From Triplophysa rosa (lineage: Eukaryota > Chordata > Actinopteri > Cypriniformes > Nemacheilidae): a DNA stretch of 64,000 bases. Each line of letters begins with the position of its first letter. Within the stretch, counting starts at the first letter, position 1. Where the stretch lies: the NCBI RefSeq assembly GCF_024868665.1, contig NC_079900.1:26412560-26476559 (forward strand), in the 5' to 3' direction. A model generated the notes under the pieces. The model worked only from the letters and a program-made list of their open reading frames with translations, was not told the DNA's origin and ran no database searches. Positions 48,613-59,884 of the stretch are shown piece by piece. Position numbers and translations under genes: made by a program.

Positions 48613-49625
48613 TCACCATTTAAGCTTTGTGCAAACATTGCACATTGTCACTGAACATTGTCTTCGAAGAATAGAAGAAGTCAAATGCAAGGAGTTGGGT
48701 GGCTGAAGATCAGTGTCCTCGAATAAGATCAGCTCTGGTACATCAAGGATTGTGTTGCGATGATCAGACACCTAGTAAAAAAACAGGTATAAATAGAGTA
48801 TTGTGATCAGGAATCAAAGGTTTATCATCAATGCATGCTTATCAGAATGTACATTAAGTTTATTAAAATAGCTAATCACTAACCCTAAACCAACATTATA
48901 TTAACATGTATACATTTGAATTGATGTAAATGTAGATGCTTCCTGCAAAGAATTTGGTATACAGTTTTGAAAGTATGCATTATAAATGACGTTTATTATA
49001 TTGAAGACTTGAACAAAAAAGTTGCCACCTTTGTATGTTAAAGTAATGCTTCACCCAAAAATGAAAATGTACTCACACTCAGGCCTTTCAATATATAGAT
49101 GAGTGTGTTAAAGACCTTCTGAAGTGACTCAATGGGGTTTGGTAAGAAAAATATATTTAAAAGTTTTTAAAGTAAAAAGTTTTGGGTGAACTATCCCTTT
49201 TAAGAACAGATGTACTTACTTAACATGACTTGAAGAAAGAAGAGTCATCATCTCCGAGCATGATAGGCGGTCGTCAAAGAACAAGGGTTCGGACATCGGT
49301 TGGTTGGGCTGACTTTAGAGGAAAAGATTAAATTCTATTAATGCCAGAAAAACTTAATATCAATCTATTTGAAGCATTTTTATGAGAATATATGATTTAA
49401 TTAAGACTATCATACATAACACATTACTGATCCCAATCGTGTTTTTGTATGAATTTTTGCCAGATTAACTTTCAAACTACTAATGGAGTTGAACGTACAA
49501 AGACAGTCCTTGTGTAGGCATGGAAAAGGTACAGTTTTTGTATGACCACCATGTTTCAAACGATAATGTTTGAGAAGTTCCCCTCTTTTTGCAGAGTCAA
49601 AAATGCAATACTTACATTTCCACAT
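48613..49625 (-). pseudogene. Multi-exon C2H2 zinc-finger gene remnant in CACTG element
   Basis: Three coding pieces with splice signals and matching phase 0. 49625-49428 (66 codons) follows acceptor TCTGTTACAG and ends at GTAATG. 49312-49220 (93 nt) lies between AG and a strong donor GTAAGTAC. 48771-48613 (53 codons with TGA) follows TTTTACTAG. The first piece has one good C2H2 finger (C4-X2-C7-X12-H20-X4-H25) and a second with its first His changed to Asn (C36, C41, N54, H59). The 93-nt piece has two stops but still reads IMLGDDDSSFFKSC. It resembles a large fish-specific multi-copy family with an N-terminal KHYRLKH finger (from memory). The long middle exon of that family is missing, so the gene is dead. 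Confidence 0.55.
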
Positions 49626-49838
49626 GTCCTTGTCTCATGTTACCTGTAACAGAAAAAGTTGAAAATATTAAGTTTAACAAAGTCAGTGCAAAAACAATGA
49701 AAATTACATTATAATTAAGATGGTAATCTTACAATGTTATCTAAAAGAAAACTAAACATCCAAATAAAGGTGACAATCATACTGGAATGTACATCAGATA
49801 TGGCTGTTAAATACGTAAATTACTTTGTAGCTAATTAC

Positions 49839-50761
49839 CAGGGCCGGATTATCCAATGGGCATTATGGGCACAGGCCCAGGGGCCCATACGTGCTTGGGG
49901 CCCAAGAAAGGGGGAGAAAATGTTTTCGCTATATTCATTCTGCCGTGTGCCTCTCTGGCCGCACACACGCAAGTGCGCACACAAAACCGTGTTTCTAACG
50001 TACGCAAGTCTGTCTCTTGATTTAATAACTTTTACAAGCCCTTTAGCAGCTTTTGTTCAGAAGCACAATGCGATAAATCAAGCGACTTTCCGATAAACTT
50101 TAGCTTTCAGTGGGAAAATGTCCCCCGCGAGCGCAAGGTCTCTCTTTCCCCGCGCAGGGATCGTCTCATTGAGCGGCAGGAAGAAGCAGCACATTCCACA
50201 GGTGACTCCTGAATAAAATGAGTACAAAACAGCATTTCCAACAACCTGTCACTGTTATTGACTGTTTGAATGTGTAAACATGAACCCATTTCGTCTGTAA
50301 ATATGCACATGGTTACCATGACAGAGGCTGTGTGAAAGAATATAGCCAAAATCGCCGCTTTTTATAGAAACTGAAAAGATGTAAATGAGAACGGCTTTGT
50401 TGTGAATATAAGATATAGGTTAAGTTAGAATACCCTCACGGTTGTCTTTAAAATCTTAAAAAGGTAAGAGTTTTTTTACATGTATTTGGTGTGTCTTCGC
50501 CAATAATTAATTTTATATTGATGTTGATCAGGTCTATCTGCCTTAATTTACTGATTTTTAGCCTAAGTTATTAGAAAATCTAGAGTGCTTTTACATACAT
50601 TGCAAAATGTTTACTTACACAGACTCGTAACAGTATAACTAATATTCGTTAATGCCGTTTACCATTACACGCTAAACAGAAAAATGAATATGTTTATGTA
50701 TGTGGGGGGGGTCTACAAGACACTTGTGCCCAGGGGCCCCTGAATTCTTAATCCGGGCCTG
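49839..50761. mobile_element. Non-autonomous hAT transposon
   Basis: 923 bp with inverted ends CAGGGCCGGATTA and TAATCCGGGCCTG, flanked by a perfect 8-bp duplication CTAATTAC (49831-49838 and 50762-50769), the hallmark of hAT. No transposase ORF. It is nested in the CACTG element. Confidence 0.92.
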
Positions 50762-51454
50762 CTAATTACTGGTGATCAGTGTGAAGATGGTCTGTAATTT
50801 CACATATACTGTATATGCTTCACTACTAAACATCACTACCCTTATTCATCTCAGCTATAGTTGCAATGTTCTTATAACACACAATTAACCTATAATTCAC
50901 ACTTTACAAATGCACTGTACAAGTCAAAATATGTAAAAAGTCGACTTCTCAATCATACCTTGAGAACATTATATTTAAAATATTGTTATTTAACGGCGAC
51001 AATGACAAAGTTTGCCCTGGAAAGGCTAACCCACGTGGTCTAAAGTTAAGCAGTAACGATAGCTACAATGTGCTTTCTCTCATCACAAAATCATTAAGAA
51101 AATATCGTTAAAAACAGGCGAGGTTGGCAAAGTTTGAGCGGGAAAAAACAACTTTAACTGATCTCAGAAGTGGCTGTCATGTTCTTTACAACAGAAATAC
51201 ACGATTACTCTATGATTAAGTGTTTGAACTTATATGTTTCAGTATTACAAATCAATAAAGAACCATTTTATATCTCAGTTATCATAGCATTACCATCACA
51301 AATCCATGCCGTTAATTGATGGCTACGCTAGCAAGTTTGACCGGGCTGCGTTGTATTTTATTATAGAAACGTACCACAAGGATTTAAATAAACATATTTC
51401 ACTCTTAAAAATCACACAACATAACTTTATTTATATATAAATAAATGTACTTAC

Positions 51455-51530
51455 CGAACATAGCACATATTCCGTCTTGAACTGTGTGGTGTCAGCAACA
51501 GCACAGACGAGGCCAAAAGGACTAACTTTG
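51455..51530 (-). other. Possible non-coding first exon of the zinc-finger remnant
   Basis: On the minus strand a strong donor CG|GTAAGTAC lies just below 51455, in the orientation and position expected for a 5' exon spliced to 49645. The 5' edge is a guess. Confidence 0.35.
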
Positions 51531-52101
51531 TAATCCACCAATCGGTGCATTAGTTTTCTTGTTGCTAGGCAGAACAGAACTCCTTGCATGGAGTGAACCA
51601 TTTTAAGTAAAAATTACCAATTTTAATCATGATTTCGAGCTCACAAGACTTTAAATTGTAAGTTTAAGCATTTTGAAGGTACATAAAGTTAAATCAACTC
51701 ATATTTTTAAATGTCAGGACCAAAATGGACAATTTTAATTAATGTTTAGTCAACATCACTTGATTGTTTAAGTACATACAACATTAGGGTTTACAGTGAT
51801 CACTTAGAAATGTTATATTGTACTATATATTTTTTTGATACTTGTTTGTAAAAGACATAAATTAATAGATTTTTAGTACACTGTGATCAATTATGGCATG
51901 CTTTGCATTTTTGATCACTACAGAAACGTCTTGATTCTTCTGGTTGTGGATGACATATGTGAAGAATATAAAGTGATTTAACCATAGCATATTTTTTAAT
52001 CTCTTTTATTGCAAACAATATCATACAAAAGATATGCAGACCTTTCAAGATTTATTTAAACAAAACAAATGCTGGTGTTTCAAGAGAAATCTTTACAACA
52101 C

Positions 52102-52705
52102 GTGACCAAAACCACAAAACTAGTCATAAGTAGCACGGGTATATTTGTAGCAATAGGCAACAATACATTGTATTGGTCAGAATTATAGATTTTTCTTTTA
52201 TGCCAAAAAGCATTAATATATTAAGTAAAGATCATGTTCCATTAAGATATTTTGTAAATTTCCTACCGTAAATATATCAAAACTTAATTTTTGTAAGTGA
52301 GTGCATCAAAATCACAAACTACAAACTTCACTTCGCTGCTGCCCGCTTTTTGTGAATTACCCACTCAAGTTTGGTATCTATGTAAAGCTTAGAATTTCTG
52401 TTTTTGGCTTCATCTACACTTCACAATGTCATTACAGTAGAGAGCATTAAAACAAACTTGTTTCTTCTTAGCAACAGCCTGCTACAACACCTCTGATGAA
52501 CAACTTTAAAGGCCATTTTCTCAATATTTAGATTTTTTTGACCCCTCATATTCCAGATTTTCAAATAGTTGTATCTCGCCCAAATATTTTCCTATCTTAA
52601 CAAACGAATGGAATCCATCAATGGAAAGCTTATTCATTCAGTTGATGAATAAATCTCAATTTAAAAAAAATGACCCTTATGACTGGTTTTGTGGTCCAGG
52701 GTTAC
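52102..52705. mobile_element. MITE family E, copy 1 (in probable sox9 3' UTR)
   Basis: About 30-bp inverted ends: GTGACCAAAACCACAAAACT with AGTCATAAG on the left, and CTTATGACTGGTTTTGTGGT with CCAGGGTTAC on the right. The core (aagatattttgtaaatttcc, caagtttggtatctatgtaa) is shared with 61670-62208. A widespread fish repeat (from memory). Confidence 0.9.
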
Positions 52706-53311
52706 ATATAGCCAACAGACTGCAGAAGTCCACATGCTTCAGGATAAAAGGAAAAAAAATGGGATTTCCCAGTTAATTGCGTTCAAAGATTTGATCAAGT
52801 ATCATCACAATTATATGTCATCTGTACTCATCTGGATGATCAATTTTAGATACTTTAAAATGAAAACATTTACAAATGATAAATAAATGGAATGGTTAAA
52901 ACTTGCACTACAACAACTAAATAATAATCTCTGCAATCATTTTGCTTTTTTTATCACAAATTAGTCATACAGGCTAAAGTAAATGATAAAATGCAAAGAG
53001 TATTACTTTGACGTGAAATGAATACTAATGAATAAATTAAAGAGGTTAGAACTCGATGGCAGAATGGAAATCTATGGAGAAGCCTCGGGTCAAAGGGCAC
53101 TTCCTGTTTCTTCTCCAGCAGTAAGACAAAGAGGTGAGCTCTATAGGCACAGAAGGATTTAAAGCCAGCAGATATGGCAACTCCGACAAGACTCCCACTT
53201 AGGCACAGACTACAGAAGCATTACAACTCTGACTATACATCTGCTTGTGCTTTCAAACAACAGTTTCACCAAACCCAACACTTGCTTTGCCCAATTGGTA
53301 AATGGCACTTT

Positions 53312-53342
<31 letters not shown>
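53312..53342. repeat. (TA)n microsatellite
   Basis: About 15 TA units, some 280 bp past the sox9 stop. Confidence 0.97.
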
Positions 53343-53349
<7 letters not shown>

Positions 53350-53623
53350 ATTAGGAGGACATCGTTAGGCTTTCTTAAAAAAAACATCACTGGTTGCAGA
53401 CAAATGCTTATTCTCCCTATATACCAGAGTACAAATTCCCCAAATAACACATACACAGTACATACTAAAACATTTATATTGAATATGTCCTCACAGAGGC
53501 TTTCTTTTTAGCGTCATTATATCTTCAAAATATAATCACCACTCCAAGTGATTTTAAAGGCACTGTTGGGAGCCATTCTGTTAGTTCAGTACGTTTAAAG
53601 AACGTCCCAGAGTTCTCCTGGTC

Positions 53624-54315
53624 TTACGGCCTGGACAGCTGCGTGTAGACTGGCTGTTGCTCCCAGTGCTGCGGACTGTGTGCCTGTGGTGCGGAGGGGA
53701 CACCTGTTGTGTCGGCAATTGGGGTGTACATGGGCCTCTGACTGGGACTCATGTAGCTGAATGTAGGGTAGCTCTGACCCCCGGAATGGCTGTAGTAGGA
53801 GCTGGCGGCATTCTGGTGCCCTGCATAATCATACTGCGTGCGGGTAATGGAGGGGTACGAGGTGCTGTAGTGCTGCAGGTTGAACGAGCCGTAGGCGATA
53901 TGCTGCGGGGAGCCCTGCTGCTCGCTGTAGTGGCTGGGACTCAACTGCTCGGTCTTGATCTGGGTTCTCTGCTGACTTTGGCCCAGCTCACTCAACGAGT
54001 GCTGCTGTTGTTTGGAGATCCAGCCATGCACTGTGGCTCCCATGGCTTGACTGCTGAGGCCGTAGCCACTGGAGTACGTCTGAGTGGCCGCAATGCCTGG
54101 GTGTCCGCGAGGGGGCAGATACTGGTCAAACTCATTGATGTCAATAGGCTCCATGTTAGAGATCACATCGCTGCTCAGCTCGCCGATATCCACTGCTCCA
54201 AAGTCGATGCCCTCTTGAAGGGGACGGCCCTCAAGCTTAAAGTCTACCTTGCTGGATGGCAGGTCAGTTTTGGGAGTTGTGGGTGGTGTGGGGGGGCCTT
54301 GCGCCTGGCCCACTC
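53624..54315 (-). other. sox9: sox9 coding exon 3 (terminal coding exon)
   Basis: The acceptor follows a strong pyrimidine tract ending TTCTTAG. The exon carries the phosphodegron, the activation segments and the conserved C-terminus, and stops at TAA (53624-53626). Length is 692 nt. The plus strand is also open over most of this exon, but that is a shadow of the biased codons. Confidence 0.93.
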
Positions 54316-55470
54316 CTAAGAACAAAGAGAAGAATAAAAATTAAAAACTACAGTAGACACTTAAAAGCGTAGATTTCCCTTTAGGAGCTGTTCGATTTGC
54401 AGTCAAATCTGTATCCGTCCCTAATGCACTTAGCTAAACGCTTAACAAACTATTCATCTGGTGGTGCTCGTGTACCAGAGTTGTCTGCTGGCGAATGCAC
54501 TTCATCCAGGCTGGATGCAGGAGAATCGGCCTGCTGCAGGGCTTTAAAAATGGCGTTGGGAGAAATGTGGGTCTGCTCGCTATCCTCGGGTTCCGTTTGG
54601 CCATTCTTCAATGATTTTCTTCGTCTCGGCTGGTACTTGTAGTCAGGGTGGTCTTTCTTATGCTGGACCCTCAGGCGCTCCGCCTCCTCTACGAACGGAC
54701 GTTTCTCTCCCTCATTCAGCAATCTACAAACGTCAACAACGAGATATAAGCAAGACTCATTTAGTTGCTCATTCACATTCCACACACTTACATTAATGTC
54801 AGGAACTGAACTAGCATTTACAACAACTTCAGTTGGATCAACAATTTAAAACAAAAACAACCCAACAATGGAGAAAACTTTGTTATTTCTTATTACGTTT
54901 GTCTTTATTTCAACTTTTGGAGTGTAACATTTCTTATCAATACAAAGATCCTTTGGCTTCATTACTTTAGCGTTCACATTTCCATCGCACTATTCCTTCC
55001 AAAAAAATTGCACAAATAAAACATCGTTTGTTTTGTCATTTCTAACGCCGATGTTACCTCCAGAGTTTGCCGAGGGTTTTGCTGAGTTCGGCATTGTGAA
55101 GATGCGGATACTGATCCGCCAGTTTTCTGCGCGCAGCTTGAGCCCAAACCATAAACGCGTTCATGGGTCTCTTGACGTGCGGTTTGCACTTGCTGGAGCC
55201 GTTCACTCGCACTGGCATGGGCACCAAGGTCCAATCGTACCCCTTCAGAACCTGCGACACCGCGTCTTTTATGCACACGGGGAACTTGTCACCTTCGTCC
55301 TTCTGAAACTCTCTCAGGTTCTGCTCGGGTTGGGTGTTCTCGGTGTCGGATCCTGATCCAGATGGACACGGAGACGGAGCCGAATCCTCGGACGTGCTCG
55401 GGCTCGGCGCGTCGGAAAGACTCTTGTCCTGCTCGTCGCTCATTTTTAGGTACGAGTCGAATAGATTCAT
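53624..55470 (-). CDS. sox9: SoxE transcription factor Sox9 (three coding exons)
   Basis: HMG-box transcription factor that binds DNA in the nucleus. In vertebrates SOX9 directs cartilage, gonad and neural-crest development (family knowledge). Coding exons are 55470-55058, 54723-54476 and 54315-53624; 413+248+692 nt gives 450 aa plus TAA. Visible domains: acidic N-terminus starting [10 protein letters not shown]; SoxE dimerisation region at about residues 61-97; HMG box at about 98-170, split by intron 1 at R138; nuclear-import signals at about 100-116 and 170-174 (PRRRK); RRRKS at 171-175 matching the known PKA site; a [11 protein letters not shown] phosphodegron-like motif at the start of exon 3; a middle activation segment with EFDQYLPP; an IKTEQ sumoylation-type motif; and the C-terminus [10 protein letters not shown]. 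The YTQL ending separates Sox9 from Sox8 and Sox10, which carry YTTL. The PQA-rich stretch of mammalian SOX9 is absent, as is usual in fish. I cannot decide between the sox9a and sox9b co-orthologues. The exon 3 acceptor could also be used 3 nt downstream. Confidence 0.95.
54476..54723 (-). other. sox9: sox9 coding exon 2
   Basis: Preceded by the acceptor GTTTGTAG and followed by the donor G|GTACAC. Encodes the second half of the HMG box, the C-terminal nuclear-import signal and the [18 protein letters not shown] segment. At 248 nt it joins exon 1 in frame and leaves phase 1 for exon 3. Flanking introns are short: intron 1 is 54724-55057 (334 bp) and intron 2 is 54316-54475 (160 bp). Confidence 0.93.
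55058..55470 (-). other. sox9: sox9 coding exon 1
   Basis: Encodes residues 1-137 and two bases of R138. The chosen ATG (55468-55470) begins the conserved MNL-type SoxE N-terminus. The exon ends CTCTGGAG|GTAACA, a GT donor at 55057-55056. The splice inside the HMG box after KLW is the position conserved in SoxE genes. The reading frame is also open upstream, with another in-frame ATG at 55543-55545. Confidence 0.93.
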
Positions 55471-55697
55471 GCAGAAAAATGAGATGCAACTCTCTAGTGT
55501 GGAGGTAAAATCCTTTAGCTCTTGCTGTTCAGGTGTCTGTTTCATGCGCTCCTGCGCAAAAGCTCTCCAAGTGTCCAAAGTCCTTAAGAATTTATCGGAT
55601 CGGCTACTCACGCGTAAATAAACCGGTACTGACTGTGACGAGCTCAGTTCCCGTATGAGGGTTAGGAGTCTCTGATCTCTCTCCCCCGATCAAATCA

Positions 55698-55703
55698 TTT
55701 ATA
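55698..55703 (-). promoter_or_regulatory. sox9: TATA box of sox9
   Basis: On the minus strand the sequence reads CATATAAATGAT, with TATAAA 228 bp upstream of the start codon. This places transcription start near 55670 and gives a 5' UTR of about 200 nt. SOX9 promoters in other vertebrates also have a TATA box (family knowledge). I saw no clear CCAAT box close by. Confidence 0.65.
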
Positions 55704-57955
55704 TGCGAATGGTGAAGGCGGAGAGCGTTTGAGCGCCTGACACACCCCCGTGGCGGTCCCGGGCGCAAACTGCACTAACACGGAGACCAAAAAATAAAAC
55801 ACAGTAGGCTACACCAAATAAATGAACAAACTACAGCCATACTGCACACCTAGCATTGAATAAATGCGGCAATCTTGGGGAGATATTTTCTAGCCGTTTT
55901 ACTGTAACATGTAGCTATTATTGTATTTGGATTCATATTGTATGTATGCATGCATGCATTGTGCATATAATGTAGAATCGTGAGTCATGTGAACTTGTAA
56001 CATTTTCATTTTGTGATAATAAAACCTGTAGGCCTATCTTCTCCTCGTTGGCTCCTTTCATTATGCGTATCGTAGCCTAACTCATATAGGGTGATTAAAA
56101 ATGCTCCCCCCCTCCCTCTCTCTCGTTCTTTCTCTCCTCTGCAATTTTGTTGATGAACTGTGCATACACAGTTGAGTCCGTTTACTGTGTCTCTGTCACT
56201 CGTTGTAAAAAGAGTCATAAATCAACAGGATCATGTTTTATTTTAAATCTAAGGTAATCACGTGACTAGCTTTCCTCACTTATGTAGTGAAATGTGTTTT
56301 GACACAGGGGGTGAATGTTATATGTTACCGATAGAGGGCGACAAGGCTACAGAGACTCATGTTGCATTGAATCCAAACAGATTAGCGAGCTCTCATTCGT
56401 TCGTTCGTTCGTTCCTTCACGTGCTATAAACACACACACACACACGCTTTATTTAGAGTAGTAACACCAAACACACGTATCAATGATAAAATATTCCTCT
56501 CGATTGATATTATTGATATAATAGCTATTGTTTTTGCAGATGCACATTAGATGCAAAATCAAAATAAACTTTTAAATAAAGTTTAAGGATCCCAAATAAT
56601 ATTATGTTTGTGCATTATTATATAATATTTGAAGGCTCAAACGTGTTAGTTAATTTTATATGGCTTTTAATGTTGCATTTGCATTTAAATTTAGTCATTT
56701 TGCAGAGGCTTTTAAGCAAAGTGACTTACAAATGAGGCAAACAATGGAAGCAATCAGTTGCATTGAAAGGGCAGCAGTGCAGCAGTGCTAACTGAACTCA
56801 GAAACTTGTCTCATGTTTGAACATTCTTTAAACAGAAATATTTCATAGTTTCATTTAGTTATATAGATAACTTTTAAAATGATTGATATTAAATGCATAA
56901 ATTGAAATTGAAATGCTTTGAAATGCTCTCATTAAAAACTGAATGGAAAAACAGCAGCAGCAGAAGCAGTCAAATAATGTTCATAAATCTCTGTAGCAGT
57001 ACAGAAGTGTTCGTTTTTACTCTGCCTCCCTGTGTTTATTTAAGTAATGTGGTGGAAATGTAATTTTCAGGGGAACGTGGCAACACATGTGATCTATGTG
57101 AGCTACTTGAAATGTTATGTTTAATAGATAACAGATGTGTGTCTACCCTCTATCACAGATATTTAATGAAGACATGGTGGGCTGTTTTATAATAACATTT
57201 ATCAGCATTAACATGTCTTAGAATAACTTTTTAACATTTTCATTAACATATCGTTTGGACCAGTTTTTCGCAATCAATTTTGTGTTTACACTGTAGCAAA
57301 AATCTGTAATGTCACAGTAAACAGAGTGCTCCTTTCATTATTACATGAAATGCACAGGCCCAATAATGTGAAAAATGATCTACATAAATATTGAACCCAA
57401 AAGAAATGTAACAAATATATAATATAAATAATAACGTTTTCTGAATTTGAAATGTTTTATGGTAGCAGCCGAGAATTAATTGCGATCGTCACAGATATGT
57501 TCATTTATTTACTGTCGCTGTAGTGCATTGTTGATTATGATTATGGTTACTTGGTCTTGACTTTTGGCAATATGCATTTCTTTTTGCCTTTTGCCTGCAA
57601 CCCTCTCGCAACCCACCAGCTGACAGCTGCTGTTTTACACTCACTGTCATTGTACATTCTGTATCAAATAAGCACTTTCAGAACTTTCTGTTCAGTTTGA
57701 CATACACCAGGAGCAGCAGTGTAGGTGGGTTGTGTGCCATCAGCCTGTGGTCTGTCAGGTACAGTCATTTCCTCCTTATTCTGCTGTGAGTGTGCCATAC
57801 CATTCTGTATTAAGCTGCTTGGGAAACTTCTCAGCTTTATTTCAAACCCCCGTGTTAAAAGCCAGTAGACAAACAGTGAAAGTCAACCGCTAAATCATGT
57901 CCCCCACTCTTATGCTCAGATTCTGCAGCTGACAGCTGAATGGCTTGTGTGTGTG

Positions 57956-57956
<1 letters not shown>
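55704..57956. other. sox9 upstream region, unassigned
   Basis: No ORF with recognisable similarity. It holds a short TTCG run (56397-56413), a (CA)n run near 56430-56445, and a SINE-type tail at 56681-56750 similar to 24190-24252. Enhancers of sox9 could lie here, but none can be identified from a single sequence. Confidence 0.4.
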
Positions 57957-58010
<54 letters not shown>

Positions 58011-58048
58011 AGAGAGAGAGGAAGAGAGAGACGAAGAGGAAAGCAGGG

Positions 58049-58098
<50 letters not shown>
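57957..58098. repeat. Compound (GA)n microsatellite
   Basis: Two long GA runs separated by an interrupted purine stretch. It generates spurious long ORFs of Arg/Glu or Ser/Leu on both strands. Confidence 0.98.
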
Positions 58099-58104
<6 letters not shown>

Positions 58105-59624
58105 ATGGTGTTCATTCTTGTGCATTTATTGTTCGTCCAAGTATTTATAATGGACATGCTCAGATGTTGTATGCCTGCAATGTTTGTGTACAGCTCTAAG
58201 TGGTGTTATCAAACAACAGCACTGTAAAATAGGTACACATGCTTGATATGTCAAATAGACGTTTAAGTTGCAATTGAAAAAGCAAAAAGGACGACAAGAG
58301 ACACATTGCAGTGCTATAGGATCACCACGCACATAGATTGCTGTTCTGTGACATGCTTTCAGCCAGTCAACATACACTTGTGTTGCTTGTAGTTCCTATT
58401 GTGCTCGGTTAGACCCTGCTCTGACACAGGAGCTAATTTAGTCTTTCCAAAGTACATTCCTGAACTCCTGAAATCATTCCAGTTCATGTGGTGCAAACAT
58501 GACAAGAAGTGAGTAATGCTGTGAGTTCGGGTAACTACCAAAACCTTCCTCCGGTGCAAAAGCCCTTTATGACACAATGGTCTCTATATGCCTCAGGCCC
58601 ATCAATGTGAGTCTTTGAGGTTTTTAAGAAAAGTATAGCACACATCTTTTCAACATGATGAGTTCATAACGTTTTGTGGGATGAGTTAAGTTTGAATCGA
58701 TTCAAATCACGAAGCAGCAAGAGCAATGATAATGTCTGCCTTAGCGATGTAAAATTGTGGGACATATAACTATTTAGATTTGTTTGAAAATTAGTGGAAT
58801 TCCATGACAAAAAAAAGGAGAAAACATGAAGGGAGGAGCGGAAATTTGAGGGAGACTGTGGTCTAGACTTGTGAGAAATGATTTCTCACCTGTATGCTAC
58901 TTTCCCTCAGAAGTGTGAGCTTCTGCGAGTTTAGATACACCTGGACTATCAATCCAGCAATGCCAAACGCACAAGAACTGTGCCAATTTCATGGCCTCAC
59001 CTCTTTCCCCCATCCAACTGTCAGGAAACCCTGCCCAGAATGTCGGCACACTGTCAGAAAGCCATCCCATCCTGACGCTTTCCTCCAGGTGTTTGCACGG
59101 CCAGATCAGAGCTCAGCGACACGGGCGAATGTTGACATATAGAATTTTGCAGAAGCTAACATTTAAACAAGACTTATCAGGGGCCTGGCTCCTTCAGAAG
59201 GCACATCTCAAATTATCCCACAATGTTTTTTCACACTGTCTTGCTAGCCCAACCAGCACCATATTTGCCAAAAATCCACATCCTTTGACATATGTAATAC
59301 TTTTCTTCTACGGAAAATCTCATTGGCTAACAGCTACAAACATACAGTAAGTAGTGAAGGGATTTGAAAAATAAATGTGGCTAGAAAATGGGAGTGATGT
59401 TTGCCCCTGTTTGGATGTTGCTTGTCGCTTTCCATTAGGTTGACGAGGTGACTAAAGCAAGTAGATTTAGTGCATTGCTGTGCAGTGGCTGTCAGTTCAT
59501 AGTGAGAAACTGGATAGCTAGCAACTTTGCCCCATACATAAAAATTATATATGGAAATATATGTACATATAAAATATAAATGTTCGTGTCTGGTTTTCAC
59601 AGATGTCAGTAACCTGTACATATA
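58099..59624. other. Unassigned
   Basis: The 119-codon frame at 58991-59350 and its overlapping partner show no recognisable domain. Confidence 0.3.
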
Positions 59625-59884
59625 TGGGCCATTCTACAGAATTTGTGCAAACTGCTGTCCCTCATAAAAAAATCACATTTATAAAGCATTAAAGTATTTA
59701 AATCTTAGTTGTTTACTAAGATCCTTCTATCATCTTTCTAAAACCACAATAATAGTTATAATATCAGTAAGCTTAATATATATAAAATCATAATTTATTG
59801 TGTACTTTCAATTGGAGATGAATTTGGGTCTCGAACCCAAACCCCTAAATTTAAACTTTTTTGGGCGTTATAGCATAAAATTTT

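Larger units (their letters stand above)
47776..51798. mobile_element. 4 kb element with CACTG-type inverted ends
   Basis: The left end CACTGAAAACCCTAAT and right end ATTAGGGTTTACAGTG are inverted copies with one or two differences. CACTR ends are typical of the CACTA/EnSpm superfamily. The expected 3-bp target duplication is not clean (atca lies next to both ends but one base off on the left). Inside are minus-strand exons of a C2H2 zinc-finger gene remnant and a nested hAT element. No transposase was recognised. Confidence 0.6.
51990..53623 (-). other. sox9: Probable sox9 3' UTR
   Basis: Non-coding DNA downstream of the sox9 stop. On the minus strand the first AATAAA signals I find are at 52056-52051 and 52010-52005. 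They would give a 3' UTR of about 1.6 kb, similar in scale to mammalian SOX9. The stretch includes a (TA)n tract at 53312-53342 and a whole MITE at 52102-52705. Use of an earlier variant signal cannot be excluded. Confidence 0.4.

Noticed and set aside
53657..54319. 220-codon plus-strand ORF
   Set aside because: Antisense shadow of sox9 exon 3; no recognisable domain and no splice context.
57855..58227. Several Arg/Glu or Ser/Leu repeat ORFs on both strands
   Set aside because: All come from the compound GA microsatellite.
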